Below are positions 16,752 to 26,297 of a stretch of DNA of 64,000 nt, one piece after another. How positions within the stretch are numbered: the first letter of the stretch is position 1; every line of letters begins with the position of its first letter. The translations under genes and the position numbers were made by a program. A model generated the notes under the pieces. That model was not told the DNA's origin. It made no database searches and saw only the letters and a program-made list of their open reading frames with translations. Origin of the DNA: Cytophagales bacterium (GTDB lineage: Bacteria > Bacteroidota > Bacteroidia > Cytophagales > Cyclobacteriaceae); assembly GCA_022360055.1 (NCBI GenBank), contig JAKSDO010000147.1, positions 1-64,000 of the forward strand, written 5' to 3'.

Positions 16752-17660
16752 ATGATAGTAAAACTACAAATACCTTGGAAGAAGATTATTAAAGACCTGA
16801 GAGTATCATTCTTATTTATCGTAGTCTATATGTCTGCAATATCTGTGATTGATTATTTTTACCCTTTGGAAGAGATACATGTTCCACTTACATTAATTAC
16901 CGTGCCCGGAACCGTGATCGCACTTTTGCTCGGTTTCAGGACGAATTCCGCTTATGATCGATGGTGGGAAGCCCGGATCATCTGGGGGGCCATAGTAAAT
17001 GATTCACGGACCTGGGTGCGACAGTTGATGACCTTTATCAAGTACGAGAGCAAATCTTCGGCCGAATTTGATGCCATACGAAAAATGGCGTTGCGGCATG
17101 TCGCCTGGAATTATTCCCTGGCCAGACAATTGAGAAAGCACGACCCGATCCAGGACCTGAAAAAATTGGTCGATAACAATGAAATAAAACTCCTTAGACA
17201 AAAGCAGAATGTTTCCAATGCCATTCTGTATATGCAGGCCGAAGAGATCAAAAGATTATATGAAAGTGGATGGCTGGATAAGTATCAGTTCGTTCAACTG
17301 GATGGCACCCTGTCCCGGCTTACCGATTCGATGGGAAAATGTGAAAGGATAAAAAATACGGTATTTCCTGCCAGTTACAGTCTTTTAGTAGACCTTCTGA
17401 TCTACCTGTGGATCTTCTTTTTGCCTTTTGGTCTGGTCGATATGATTGGCTTGATCCTCATCCCGACGACCATCTCACTGGCATTTTCATTTCTGGTAAT
17501 CGAAAAGGTGGCCATATTCATGCAGGATCCTTTTGAGAATCAGCCGACGGATACGCCAATGCTGGCGCTTTCTCGTACAATAGAAATAAATATAATGCAG
17601 GAATTGGGTGAGCAGGAAATACCACAGCCCATATTGCCGGTACACGGTGTATTGATGTAA
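16752..17660 (+). CDS. Bestrophin-like anion channel (RFP-TM family)
   Basis: Membrane protein of the bacterial bestrophin family (PF01062), which forms pentameric chloride-type channels. Diagnostic segments are PLTLITVPGTVIALLLGFRTNSAYDRWWEARIIWGAIVNDSRTW (about residues 40-85) and the late FLPFGLVDMIGLILIPTTISLAFSFLVIEKVAIFMQDPFENQPTDTP. Length of 302 residues is typical. It lies directly after the cyclase gene and may be co-transcribed with it. Confidence 0.92.
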   Translation: MIVKLQIPWKKIIKDLRVSFLFIVVYMSAISVIDYFYPLEEIHVPLTLITVPGTVIALLLGFRTNSAYDRWWEARIIWGAIVNDSRTWVRQLMTFIKYESKSSAEFDAIRKMALRHVAWNYSLARQLRKHDPIQDLKKLVDNNEIKLLRQKQNVSNAILYMQAEEIKRLYESGWLDKYQFVQLDGTLSRLTDSMGKCERIKNTVFPASYSLLVDLLIYLWIFFLPFGLVDMIGLILIPTTISLAFSFLVIEKVAIFMQDPFENQPTDTPMLALSRTIEINIMQELGEQEIPQPILPVHGVLM

Positions 17661-17803
17661 CATCATTGTTTTATCCCTTCATCAGCCATCGGCGGGCGGT
17701 CACGCGAGTTTAAAAATTAATAATACAACTGGTTCTTTGAACAAAGTTTAAAATATTTTGTCATTTAAATAGTATTTTTAATTCCAACTAATTACCAACA
17801 ACA

Positions 17804-20146
17804 ATGAAAAAAAACACCATCTTTTTATTGGGGCTGATCTTCTTGTATAAGTGTCAGCCGTCCACAAGAAATGAACAGTCCCGGGACGATTCATTTGCCA
17901 AGTATGGCCAGGAATTTAAGGGCAAAATTTCCAAAAGTTATGAAGATTCCGATGAATGGTGGCCTGAAAATCCAAAGCCGCCAAAAGGCACGCCAAATGT
18001 ACTATTGATATTGCTTGATGATACCGGTTTTGGTCATATAGGAAGTTTTGGCGGTTTAACAGAAACTCCCAACATCGACAGATTGGCGGCCAACGGATTG
18101 CGGTATACCAATTTTCATACCACTGCTCTTTGTTCACCATCCAGGGCATCGATCATGGCGGCCCGGAATCACCACCGAATCGGACTCGGCTCACACTCAC
18201 TTACTGCGATGGGATTTCCGGGATACAACGCTTTTCCTCCGGAGAGTGGTAAATCGATTGCAAAGCACCTGCAAAAAGCCGGATTTGTAAACTATGCCAT
18301 CGGAAAATGGGACCATACGCCATTGTATGAAGTCTCGGAAGCCGGTCCATTTGACCGCTGGCCTTCGGGTGAAGGTTTTGACCACTACTACGGTTTCATG
18401 GCTGCCGATGCGGATTGTTACAGGTCGTTGGTCTGGAGAGATCACTATCCCCTGGAGGATTGGGAAGGCAAAAAACACTATCACTATATGGAAACCATGG
18501 CCGATGAAGCCATCCGGAATATAACTTCACATGTTTCCACTGCACCGGACAAACCGTTTATGATGTTCTGGGCGCCGGTTGCCATGCATTCGCCACATCA
18601 GGCCCCACCTGAATATATCGAAAAGTACAAAGGGAAATTTGATATGGGTTGGGACGAAGCCAGAAGGATGATTCATCGGAAACAACTCGAATTGGGGGTG
18701 ATACCCCCAGGTACAAAGCTAACCGAACGTACCGAAGCAATTCCGGCATGGGACGACCTGACTGATGGGGAAAAAAAGCTATTTGCCCGTCAAATGGAAG
18801 TATTTGCGGCAATGCTGGATCATGTTGATGCCCAGATAGGCAGAATGGCAGACAAGCTCGAACAGATGGGCATCCTGGACAACACCATCATATTTGTGAC
18901 CGCAGACAATGGCTCTTCCGGGGAAGGAGGATTGACCGGAAGTTTTAACGAAACATACGTACTGAACGGATTGCAGACCCCGTTCGAAGCGAATATGCAA
19001 CACTATGAGGGTTGGGGAGGTCCGGATACTTACCCCCACTTCCATGCCGGTTGGGCATTAGCCGGCAATACGCCGTTCCAATATTTTAAACAAATTGTAC
19101 ATCGAGGCGGCATCCACGACCCGCTTGTTATTCATTGGCCCGCCGGAATAAAGGCCAAAGGCGAAATCAGAAATCAGTATCATCATATTACCGACATTGG
19201 AGCAACCATTCTGGATGTGACAAAAACCCCATTCCTCAAGGTCCTGGACGGAAAGGAGCAGATGGATCTGGATGGGAAAAGCATGGTATATTCATTTGAT
19301 GATGCCGGTGCGGCTACAAACCATCCGGAGCAGTACTATGAATTATTTGGCAACAGGGCCATCTACCAGGATGGCTGGAAAGCGGTTACAATTCATGCAA
19401 ACCGTATGCCCTGGGACCTGAACCGTGTGCTTCCCTTTGAAAACGACGTTTGGGAACTGTATCACATTGATGAAGATTTTTCGGAATCCAATAACCTGGC
19501 AGAGGAATTTCCGGAAAAACTGGAGGCTCTCAAGGCGCGCTGGGAAGAACTGGCATGGGAAAATAATGTATATCCACTATACGATGACATGATTATGCGT
19601 GTGGCCAAGCAGCAGGATAGGCTGTTTGGAGACCAAAAGGAATTTGTGTATTACTATCCGGGAGCACAGCGCATTGCCGAGAAAGCATCAGCTCCCGTCA
19701 AAAGCAGATCGCACAGCATCGAGACCACACTGAACCTTACCGGCAAGGAAGAAGGAGTAATTGTAGCCTGCGGTGGTTTTACCGGTGGGTATACGCTGTT
19801 TATAAAGAACAACAGGGCTTATTATGATTACAACTATTACAATGGACTTTATTATACCCTGGAATCTCCTAAACTCGGTACCGGTGACGTACATATCAAA
19901 TTTGATTTTGTAGAAAAAGGCAGCCCAAAACGAGGGATCCCAGGCGGGGTCGGGTCGTTATTCATCAATGAGGAAAAGGTAGCTGAGACTAAAATGGTGG
20001 AAATGCACGTTTCTACTTTCTCGCTCTCGGAAACCTTTGATGTGGGAATCGATGCCGGGACACCGGTTTCCAATAAATATGCCGTAAAGAACCATTTTCC
20101 ATATACCGGAGAATTGGATAAGGTGATCGTAAGATTGACAGAGTAG
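17804..20146 (+). CDS. Arylsulfatase (type I, formylglycine)
   Basis: Sulfate-ester hydrolase. The metal-binding DD pair is at LLILLDDTGFGHIGSFG (Asp72-Asp73). The formylglycine site is CSPSR with Cys110, inside ALCSPSRASIMAARNHH, and later motifs include GKWDH and TADNGSSGEGG. Length is 780 residues; the C-terminal 180 residues form an extra beta-rich region seen in the large arylsulfatase subgroup. The N-terminus is a signal sequence with a cysteine (LIFLYKCQPS), possibly a lipoprotein, though Lys before Cys is atypical. Gene context gives no substrate, and no sulfatase-maturing enzyme is nearby. Confidence 0.94.
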   Translation: MKKNTIFLLGLIFLYKCQPSTRNEQSRDDSFAKYGQEFKGKISKSYEDSDEWWPENPKPPKGTPNVLLILLDDTGFGHIGSFGGLTETPNIDRLAANGLRYTNFHTTALCSPSRASIMAARNHHRIGLGSHSLTAMGFPGYNAFPPESGKSIAKHLQKAGFVNYAIGKWDHTPLYEVSEAGPFDRWPSGEGFDHYYGFMAADADCYRSLVWRDHYPLEDWEGKKHYHYMETMADEAIRNITSHVSTAPDKPFMMFWAPVAMHSPHQAPPEYIEKYKGKFDMGWDEARRMIHRKQLELGVIPPGTKLTERTEAIPAWDDLTDGEKKLFARQMEVFAAMLDHVDAQIGRMADKLEQMGILDNTIIFVTADNGSSGEGGLTGSFNETYVLNGLQTPFEANMQHYEGWGGPDTYPHFHAGWALAGNTPFQYFKQIVHRGGIHDPLVIHWPAGIKAKGEIRNQYHHITDIGATILDVTKTPFLKVLDGKEQMDLDGKSMVYSFDDAGAATNHPEQYYELFGNRAIYQDGWKAVTIHANRMPWDLNRVLPFENDVWELYHIDEDFSESNNLAEEFPEKLEALKARWEELAWENNVYPLYDDMIMRVAKQQDRLFGDQKEFVYYYPGAQRIAEKASAPVKSRSHSIETTLNLTGKEEGVIVACGGFTGGYTLFIKNNRAYYDYNYYNGLYYTLESPKLGTGDVHIKFDFVEKGSPKRGIPGGVGSLFINEEKVAETKMVEMHVSTFSLSETFDVGIDAGTPVSNKYAVKNHFPYTGELDKVIVRLTE

Positions 20147-20225
20147 ATATGTTTTCGAATGTGATTTTCCAGAGCCATAGACCTATTCCAAATAACGGGG
20201 CCGTACATATATCCGGGCAATTTCT

Positions 20226-20649
20226 TTGATGATATTCAGCCTGCCCGAAGGTGGATTGGGTTTCGGGGATGCTTTCGGTTGGCATGAATTCATTTTCAAC
20301 AACCGGGAAGATATGCAGTTTGATCCGACATCGTCGTTGGTAGAAACGGATGACGGATCAAACAACCCGTTCGGCGATTATGTGGTTCCTTTTTCGAAAC
20401 GCCAGGAAAGGCAGGTTCGATAGCTTCCAGTCGTAGTGGCAAATCGGAGGAGCATAAATACCACAGCATAGTGATCGGGATGGAGCGATCTTAGAACTCG
20501 AGGATCCCCAGACTTTTTATGAGGTGACGGCGCCTTTACCGTGCAGGATCATATATGCAATTTCATGCGGTCTCCGCATAATGGAAGGTGAAACCATAGC
20601 TCCAAAATCATACTTGAAGACGGATCTCATATCGATGCGTTCATCATAA
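20226..20649 (+). pseudogene. Possible decayed coding region between sulfatase and DUF4136 gene
   Basis: The 665-base gap 20147-20811 has no intact gene. Two open stretches look protein-like but lie in different frames: 20226-20423 (starting MMIFSLPEGGLGFGDAFGWH) and 20458-20649 (containing GAILELEDPQTFYEVTAPLP, with no early start codon). They may be parts of one gene broken by a frameshift and stop. I cannot name the family, and chance open frames are possible. Confidence 0.3.
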
Positions 20650-20811
20650 GTTTTCAATGCGGATGGTTAAAGAAAGATGGGTAAATTATCGTCTAAAAAT
20701 AAATGGAACCGGCAGGGTCATTTTGTGGATAAAAGTAAACATCAATTAAATTTTTAGATTAAATTCAGGGCAGTTTTATAAATTCTGGAAAAGTAACTAA
20801 CTACAATTATC

Positions 20812-21387
20812 ATGAAAAAATTAAATTCGTTGTGGCTCCTAAGCATCATTTTTCTGGGGGCATGTTCAAGTATCACGGTAACTTCAGACTATGACAAAGA
20901 GGTCGATTTCACCAAGTATAAAACCTTTGAGTATTATGGTTGGACGGAAGAAAGCGATAAAATTCTGAATCGGTTTGATAAAGAAAGAATTGAACAAGCG
21001 TTTGGAGCTGAATTTGCAAAAAGAGGGCTGAAATATGTTGATGACGGCGGAGATATGGTAGTTTCTCTTTTTATTGTCGTGGATAAGAAAACCAGTACAA
21101 CAGCTTATACCAACCATTATAACATGGGCGGATATGGATATGGACCGGGATGGGGTTGGTATGGCGGTTATGGTGGCATGGGTACTTCTACCACCACATA
21201 CAGCGAGCAGGATTACCTCGTCGGGACATTGGTTGTCGACGTCTTTGATAAAGCCGGAAAGAAGTTGATATGGCAAAGCGTAGGACAAAAAACCGTTGAT
21301 GACAATCCGAACACAAGAGATAAAAATACGGCCAAAGTTGCGGCGGCTATTATGAAGCCATTTCCGATACAGCCCGTGAAAGAATAG
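20812..21387 (+). CDS. DUF4136 lipoprotein
   Basis: 191-residue lipoprotein. The signal peptide ends in a lipobox (IIFLGACSS, Cys18), and the mature part opens SSITVTSDYDKEVDFTKYKTFEYYGW, the DUF4136 hallmark of an aspartate-rich beta strand and the KTF(Y) motif. The middle has a Gly/Tyr-rich linker (about 103-125), and the end is TVDDNPNTRDKNTAKVAAAIMKPFP, also typical. It probably sits in the periplasm or outer membrane. Role is unknown. A strong terminator follows. Confidence 0.9.
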   Translation: MKKLNSLWLLSIIFLGACSSITVTSDYDKEVDFTKYKTFEYYGWTEESDKILNRFDKERIEQAFGAEFAKRGLKYVDDGGDMVVSLFIVVDKKTSTTAYTNHYNMGGYGYGPGWGWYGGYGGMGTSTTTYSEQDYLVGTLVVDVFDKAGKKLIWQSVGQKTVDDNPNTRDKNTAKVAAAIMKPFPIQPVKE

Positions 21388-21401
21388 CAAATTGTTTACC
21401 T

Positions 21402-21432
21402 AAAAGCTGTCAAATGAATTGACAGCTTTTTT
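21402..21432 (+). terminator. Intrinsic terminator after the DUF4136 gene
   Basis: Perfect 12-base arms (AAAAGCTGTCAA, TTGACAGCTTTT) with a five-base loop and a T-run. It ends the plus-strand transcript. Confidence 0.9.
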
Positions 21433-21603
21433 AGGATGAAGATTTTATATTGCTTGGAATAATTGGGCAGATTTCCCGTTTATTCGCCGCGGAAAAGAGC
21501 TCCCTCGGAGCAAATCAGAGCGATCAATGACCTTGAAGGGAATAATAGGAGGCATGTGCAGGGACAATTCGAAAGAAAAGTTGAGGCAAACCAACCCGAT
21601 AAA

Positions 21604-22293
21604 ATGAGTATCCTAAAACCCAAACCCGAAATTACAAAAGCCATGGTAGACCGCGAAATGCGTCAGCTATTCCGGCTTCAAACGTTGATTGATGTGGTAT
21701 ACGGCATTATGCTGTTCCGAATTTTTTTATTTCTGCCCAGACCCGAAGTTGACGGTTTCGGCGCAAAGGATCTTGTAAAAGTTCTCAGCGAAAGTTATCT
21801 CAACTACCTGATGATTATTGTCGGTATTTTTATGCTTATCGTCTATTGGGGACAAAGCAACATGCAATTTGGTAATCTTGAGAGAACCCGAACCCCACAT
21901 GCGATTCTGTCGATTTTGCAGGTCGTATTTTTATTGCTCTATTTTTATTTTGTAAGACTTGACGTTCAATTCGACGGGGCAGCTATAGCTTTGCAAATGG
22001 AAAGCATTTTTCTTGCTCTGGCAGGGTTGATGTCCATTTTGGGGTGGCACTATGCTGTAAAAAATCATCTGATCGCAGATGCACTTTCAGAAGAGGAAAA
22101 ATATGAAGTCTACCTGAAATTATATCCCGAGCCGATTGTTTCGGTTTTGACTTTTCCTTTCGCGTTTTTTGGCCCTGATGCATGGACAGCCTCCTGGTTA
22201 CTGTTGATTCCGGTAACAATGATTACCAAGCGCATCATTCACAACATAAAAACCAAATCAAAGAGTGAACCAAATCCGGGCACTTTCCGGTAA
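21604..22293 (+). CDS. Membrane protein, TMEM175/DUF1211-like
   Basis: A 229-residue protein with five or six hydrophobic helices. The first helix region, RLQTLIDVVYGIMLFRIFLFLP, resembles the first helix of the TMEM175 (DUF1211) family, whose members are potassium channels, but the classical FSD motif reads LID here. The assignment is tentative. The open frame extends to a TTG at 21463, but the ATG at 21604 (MSILKPKPEITKAMVDREM) is the likely start. It follows the DUF4136 terminator; no clear promoter was identified. Confidence 0.6.
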   Translation: MSILKPKPEITKAMVDREMRQLFRLQTLIDVVYGIMLFRIFLFLPRPEVDGFGAKDLVKVLSESYLNYLMIIVGIFMLIVYWGQSNMQFGNLERTRTPHAILSILQVVFLLLYFYFVRLDVQFDGAAIALQMESIFLALAGLMSILGWHYAVKNHLIADALSEEEKYEVYLKLYPEPIVSVLTFPFAFFGPDAWTASWLLLIPVTMITKRIIHNIKTKSKSEPNPGTFR

Positions 22294-22334
22294 AGCGTAT
22301 TGATCCGCATTGTCGGATTGAAACATGGCTGCCA

Positions 22335-23270
22335 TTAATTAAAATAATACCTGCTGGCAATAAAAACCGAAGTGCTATTTACTTTTTCGTCGACCTTGGG
22401 GATCGGAACCAGCAATCTGGAAATTTCCAGGCCCAAATTAAAATGCGGCGCACCCGAATAAGAGATTTTAAATCCTCCAAGGGAAGCCGATTTACTTTTT
22501 ACCTGTACAATATCCGGGACTGCGTTCAGATTGTAAAATAGGGCAAAGCCAAGAGGCACCTTTGTTTTGGTCGCCAGGTTTATATCAAACAAACCACCCA
22601 AGCGGTAAATAAAATCAGATTTTCCGCGCTCATAACTTTCACCGTATCCTAAACTCGCAAATCCCTGAATTCCAAGCAATTCATTAAAGCCATGAGCATA
22701 TCTCAACCCAACACTTCCGTTTAATATCGGAACATTTTTAGTAATACTGGTCGCTACGGTATCTCGGATTAAATCCTCTATGAAATCCCCGATATTTATA
22801 AAATTTGCGCTGTGATTGTTGATTTGAATACTGGCCGAAAGCATATTCTTTTCATCTTCCAGTACTTTGGCCAACCATCCCATCCTGAAAGAAGTGACGG
22901 TATTTACGCCCTGGGTAAGCATGCTTTGCAGTTCGGTTCCAATGCGGGCGGTAATTCCCATATTGATATGTAAGGCAATCCAATCCTTGATTTTCTGCTG
23001 ATAATCAAAATTCAAATCTGCAAATATAAGTGAACCTTTTAATGCGATTAATTTTTCGCCATCAATCTCCAGGATTACGTTTTCAAAATCTCTCGATGAT
23101 GCAATGCCCAGATTCATGCCGAAATGAGTTTTGATAAAAGGGGCCGGAGTGTTGCTGTTTGGAATAAAATAATGATTATTTAATACTGGAAGGTGATTTT
23201 TCTCCTGATCTTGCGCTGTTACTATTCCGTAAGCTATTACAAGAATGAATATGATCGGGTATAATTTCAT
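22335..23270 (-). CDS. Exported beta-barrel-like protein
   Basis: 311 residues with a signal peptide (MKLYPIIFILVIAYGIVTAQ). The mature part has alternating short strands and an aromatic C-terminus (SVFIASRYYFN), which suggests an outer-membrane beta barrel. I do not recognise the family. The 23282-23956 gene ends 11 bases before its start on the same strand, so the two are an operon of paired outer-membrane-type proteins. Confidence 0.7.
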   Translation of the reverse strand: MKLYPIIFILVIAYGIVTAQDQEKNHLPVLNNHYFIPNSNTPAPFIKTHFGMNLGIASSRDFENVILEIDGEKLIALKGSLIFADLNFDYQQKIKDWIALHINMGITARIGTELQSMLTQGVNTVTSFRMGWLAKVLEDEKNMLSASIQINNHSANFINIGDFIEDLIRDTVATSITKNVPILNGSVGLRYAHGFNELLGIQGFASLGYGESYERGKSDFIYRLGGLFDINLATKTKVPLGFALFYNLNAVPDIVQVKSKSASLGGFKISYSGAPHFNLGLEISRLLVPIPKVDEKVNSTSVFIASRYYFN

Positions 23271-23281
23271 TGCATCGATGT

Positions 23282-23956
23282 TTATTCGTTTAAAGGGGTC
23301 TGACTGAACCTGTTCTTACCGACAGGCAGATACCATCCTAAAGTGAATCTGAATGATGTGTATCTGATTCTTGGCAACAAAGATTCCGGGTCATTTAAAT
23401 TGTTGGCAAGATTTGTCAGGCCCTGGGAATAGGTAATATTGATCACAAGTTTGGACTTATCCACCGGAATGATATAACCTATTCCGAAGAGCATGCTCAG
23501 ATTGAGTTTGTTAATGTCATTTTTCAAATCGGTTTTTTCCGAAGAGTCATCCGCTTCAAGCTTTATGGGATATAATAATTCAAAGCCACTGGTAAACTGG
23601 AATCTTTTGTTATCGGAAATTAACTTCATAAGTACAGGCAGGGCAATCAATTGAAAATTTAATTTGATGCTATCCTCATACACTTCTTCATCATCAACGG
23701 TTTTTGGATGGAGGAGCTTCGAACTGCCATTGACATACTCGGAAAGAAAAGATAAATAGATATCTTCCTTGATCTGCAGATCATATCCAAAGCCAAACGA
23801 AAAATTTACCTTTGACGCATATTTAAAATTTCTCGGTGTATCACCGGAGAATTTTCCGGAATTCAAACTTGCAAGAAAACCGATATATGATTGAGCAAAT
23901 AATCCATTGGCCATCATGAATATCAGACAGTTTAATGCCAGTAATTTCGATTTCAT
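23282..23956 (-). CDS. Outer-membrane beta-barrel protein (PorT/OmpW-like size)
   Basis: 224 residues with a signal peptide ending at FAQSY. SKVNFSFGFGYDLQIKEDIYLSFLSEYVNGSSKLL and RYTSFRFTLGWYLPV are consistent with the outer membrane beta-barrel group (PF13568-like) widespread in Bacteroidota. It lacks a diagnostic motif that would give a function. It is the first gene of a two-gene minus-strand unit with 22335-23270. Confidence 0.7.
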   Translation of the reverse strand: MKSKLLALNCLIFMMANGLFAQSYIGFLASLNSGKFSGDTPRNFKYASKVNFSFGFGYDLQIKEDIYLSFLSEYVNGSSKLLHPKTVDDEEVYEDSIKLNFQLIALPVLMKLISDNKRFQFTSGFELLYPIKLEADDSSEKTDLKNDINKLNLSMLFGIGYIIPVDKSKLVINITYSQGLTNLANNLNDPESLLPRIRYTSFRFTLGWYLPVGKNRFSQTPLNE

Positions 23957-24082
23957 TTGAATGATTTTGTTAAAAAAGTAAGATTACAATCCATTGGATA
24001 ATTATAGGAGTAAACTAAATAAAAAATGAGATTATATCTACGCCGTTTAAAAAAACATTCTTGTTAGTTTTACATTTGATAG

Positions 24083-24874
24083 ATGCAGGTGGGAGGACTG
24101 CATATTTATTTTATCGTGACAGCCTTGATTATTCGGATCATTATTAGTTCCTTTTTTATCTCACTTATTCTTTTACCCGACTGCATTCAGGCTCAGGATA
24201 AAAGAGCAAACTATGAGCAGCTATGGCTAAATTTCATGCTGCACAAAACATTTAATAACGGTCTTAGATATTTGATGGAAGTTGGTCCAAGAACGCTCCT
24301 CGGTCAAGAAAGTGGCTGGTCTCAATTTGAGCTTGCACAGAATGTTCAATACAATGTATTTTGGAACATAGATGCCGTTGGCGGACTATTGTTCAATTAT
24401 ACAAATCAGACAGACACCACGGATTTATATGACAGTTATGAGATCAGACCTTGGATTGGCACCAGAATACATTTCAATCCGAACGCCAAATTGATGGTGA
24501 GTTTTTTTGGCCGGTACGAGCAAAGGTTTTTGTATTACACCAATGCATCCGCTGAAGAAAAAAGCGGAAGAATAAGGAACAGGCTCGAATTTACTTATTC
24601 GATCAATCACCGGGACTTTTATCAGGATCGTTTATGGTACGTCACGCTGGATGGTGAAATGTATGTACCTACGAATGAAAAGTTCGGGGAGCGATTCGCC
24701 AACGCAGTACGCATTCGTGCCGGGTTGGGATACCGTCACAGCTTCAATTGGAGATTTGTGATCCTATTTATGGAACAATTTTCCAGAAATACGATCGATG
24801 AAGGGTTTAAAAGCTCCAATTTTATTGTCGATTTAAGAACGCATTTTTTTATACCTGCAAAATCCGGGAAATAA
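24083..24874 (+). CDS. DUF2490 outer-membrane protein
   Basis: 263 residues. After a long hydrophobic N-terminus (signal to about LLPDCIQAQ) the sequence has EQLWLNFMLHKTFNNGLRYLMEVGPR, IRPWIGTRIHFN, FFGRYEQRF and SGRIRNRLEFTYSIN, which match DUF2490, a beta-barrel family. Role unknown. A TACATTTG promoter box ends four bases before the ATG, which suggests a leaderless transcript or a later true start, though no later Met precedes the mature part. A BamA-like gene follows 36 bases downstream, probably in one operon. Confidence 0.85.
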   Translation: MQVGGLHIYFIVTALIIRIIISSFFISLILLPDCIQAQDKRANYEQLWLNFMLHKTFNNGLRYLMEVGPRTLLGQESGWSQFELAQNVQYNVFWNIDAVGGLLFNYTNQTDTTDLYDSYEIRPWIGTRIHFNPNAKLMVSFFGRYEQRFLYYTNASAEEKSGRIRNRLEFTYSINHRDFYQDRLWYVTLDGEMYVPTNEKFGERFANAVRIRAGLGYRHSFNWRFVILFMEQFSRNTIDEGFKSSNFIVDLRTHFFIPAKSGK

Positions 24875-24909
24875 AATCTGTATATTGGTAGTCCTAGATC
24901 GAACCACCC

Positions 24910-26088
24910 ATGAAAATAACCCTGTCCGTACTGATATCCTGTTTTTTGATTCCGGCTCATCTATTTGCTCAACGAGAAAGTGAAAAGGAGGGAAGTTTAC
25001 CCTTTATTCAAAAAAAGGATTCCACTATTATTGGAGAGATGGATCTCAGGAATTTGAGGTTCACTCCATTTATCGCACCTTCTATTTCCCCGGAAGTAGG
25101 CGCTATGATCATAGGTGGGGGGTTGATCTCTTTTAAAGTTGATAAAACAAGTAAAATACTTCAACGGTCCTCTATTCCGTTTTCCTTTGGTTACAGCACC
25201 AACGGATCTGCCAATCTCAACATAAGGCCTTCGATCTTTTTTAAGAATGACAAAAACAGGATAAGCGGAGATATCTGGATGAAGGATATGCCCGACAATT
25301 ACTGGGGTGTAGGTTATGAAGCTGCCAGAAATCCATCCAAACCCGACAGTACTACCAAATACCAGCGCAACTGGTGGCAGGTATTTCTGAAGTACTCGCA
25401 TCAATTCAGAAAACATCTTTTTGGTGGAGTCCTTTTTGATTATAGCCAGACCAAAGCGACAAATCTAAGCCCTCAGATGAGGGAAGACGAACATGTGCGG
25501 AAGTTTGGCACCTTTATAAGAAACTGGTCCTTGGGACTTCTGTTTCAATATGACTCCCGCGATCTTACAATTAATGCGTATAAAGGGCTTTTTTTGGAAG
25601 TCAGTTCCAATTTTTACAGGTCAAAAGCATTTGAAGCACCAAACTATCAGGTAATTGTATTGGATTATCGACAGTACAGGCAAATAAAAAGACCGGGCAG
25701 AACACTCGCATGGCAGGCCAAATTACGTGTGGCAAATCATGAGGTCCCCTGGTCTGAAATGTCACAGCTTGGCACCCCGTTTGATTTGCGAGGTTATCGG
25801 TGGGGAAGATACAGGGATAAGGATATGCTATTTGGTATTTTGGAATACAGGCATATGTTAATGAGGAAGTCGCCGAGAAAAGATGGCAATATGATGTCGC
25901 GATTTGGATTTGTTACCTGGATAGCCACCGGTTCTGTCGCCAACAATTTTACAGAAATGAAAAACTGGCTGCCTAATGCCGGGGTGGGTTTGCGGTTTGA
26001 AGTACAATCCAGAATGAACGCCAGATTGGATTTTGGAGTCGGCGACGACACTTCTGCCTTTTATGTGAGTTTTAACGAGGCTTTTTGA
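24910..26088 (+). CDS. Omp85/BamA-type surface antigen protein, barrel only
   Basis: 392 residues, signal peptide ending HLFAQRE. The barrel carries the Omp85 features FQYDSRDLTINAYKGLFLEVSSNFY, near the usual D-x-R-x-[NH]-x-x-x-P-x-x-G motif, and the L6-type GTPFDLRGYRWGRYRDKD. No POTRA domains are visible, so it looks like a short Omp85 member (patatin-free, DUF5982-like). These sit in the outer membrane; the substrate is not known. It is coupled to the DUF2490 gene. Confidence 0.85.
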   Translation: MKITLSVLISCFLIPAHLFAQRESEKEGSLPFIQKKDSTIIGEMDLRNLRFTPFIAPSISPEVGAMIIGGGLISFKVDKTSKILQRSSIPFSFGYSTNGSANLNIRPSIFFKNDKNRISGDIWMKDMPDNYWGVGYEAARNPSKPDSTTKYQRNWWQVFLKYSHQFRKHLFGGVLFDYSQTKATNLSPQMREDEHVRKFGTFIRNWSLGLLFQYDSRDLTINAYKGLFLEVSSNFYRSKAFEAPNYQVIVLDYRQYRQIKRPGRTLAWQAKLRVANHEVPWSEMSQLGTPFDLRGYRWGRYRDKDMLFGILEYRHMLMRKSPRKDGNMMSRFGFVTWIATGSVANNFTEMKNWLPNAGVGLRFEVQSRMNARLDFGVGDDTSAFYVSFNEAF

Positions 26089-26297
26089 CGAATTATTATA
26101 AATCCGATTCCATTTTAATTTTTGCACCATATTGGTTAGATTTGCATGTCTGATCACAACAATCAATTGGTTTTATTAAATATTTCGAAAAAATATTTGA
26201 ATTTTTTGGAGTAAAAATAATTCAACCTTTGCGGTTTATTGAATAATTCTCGCCGGATTATTGTGATACATGATAAAAGGTAAAAATTTCACCTCGT

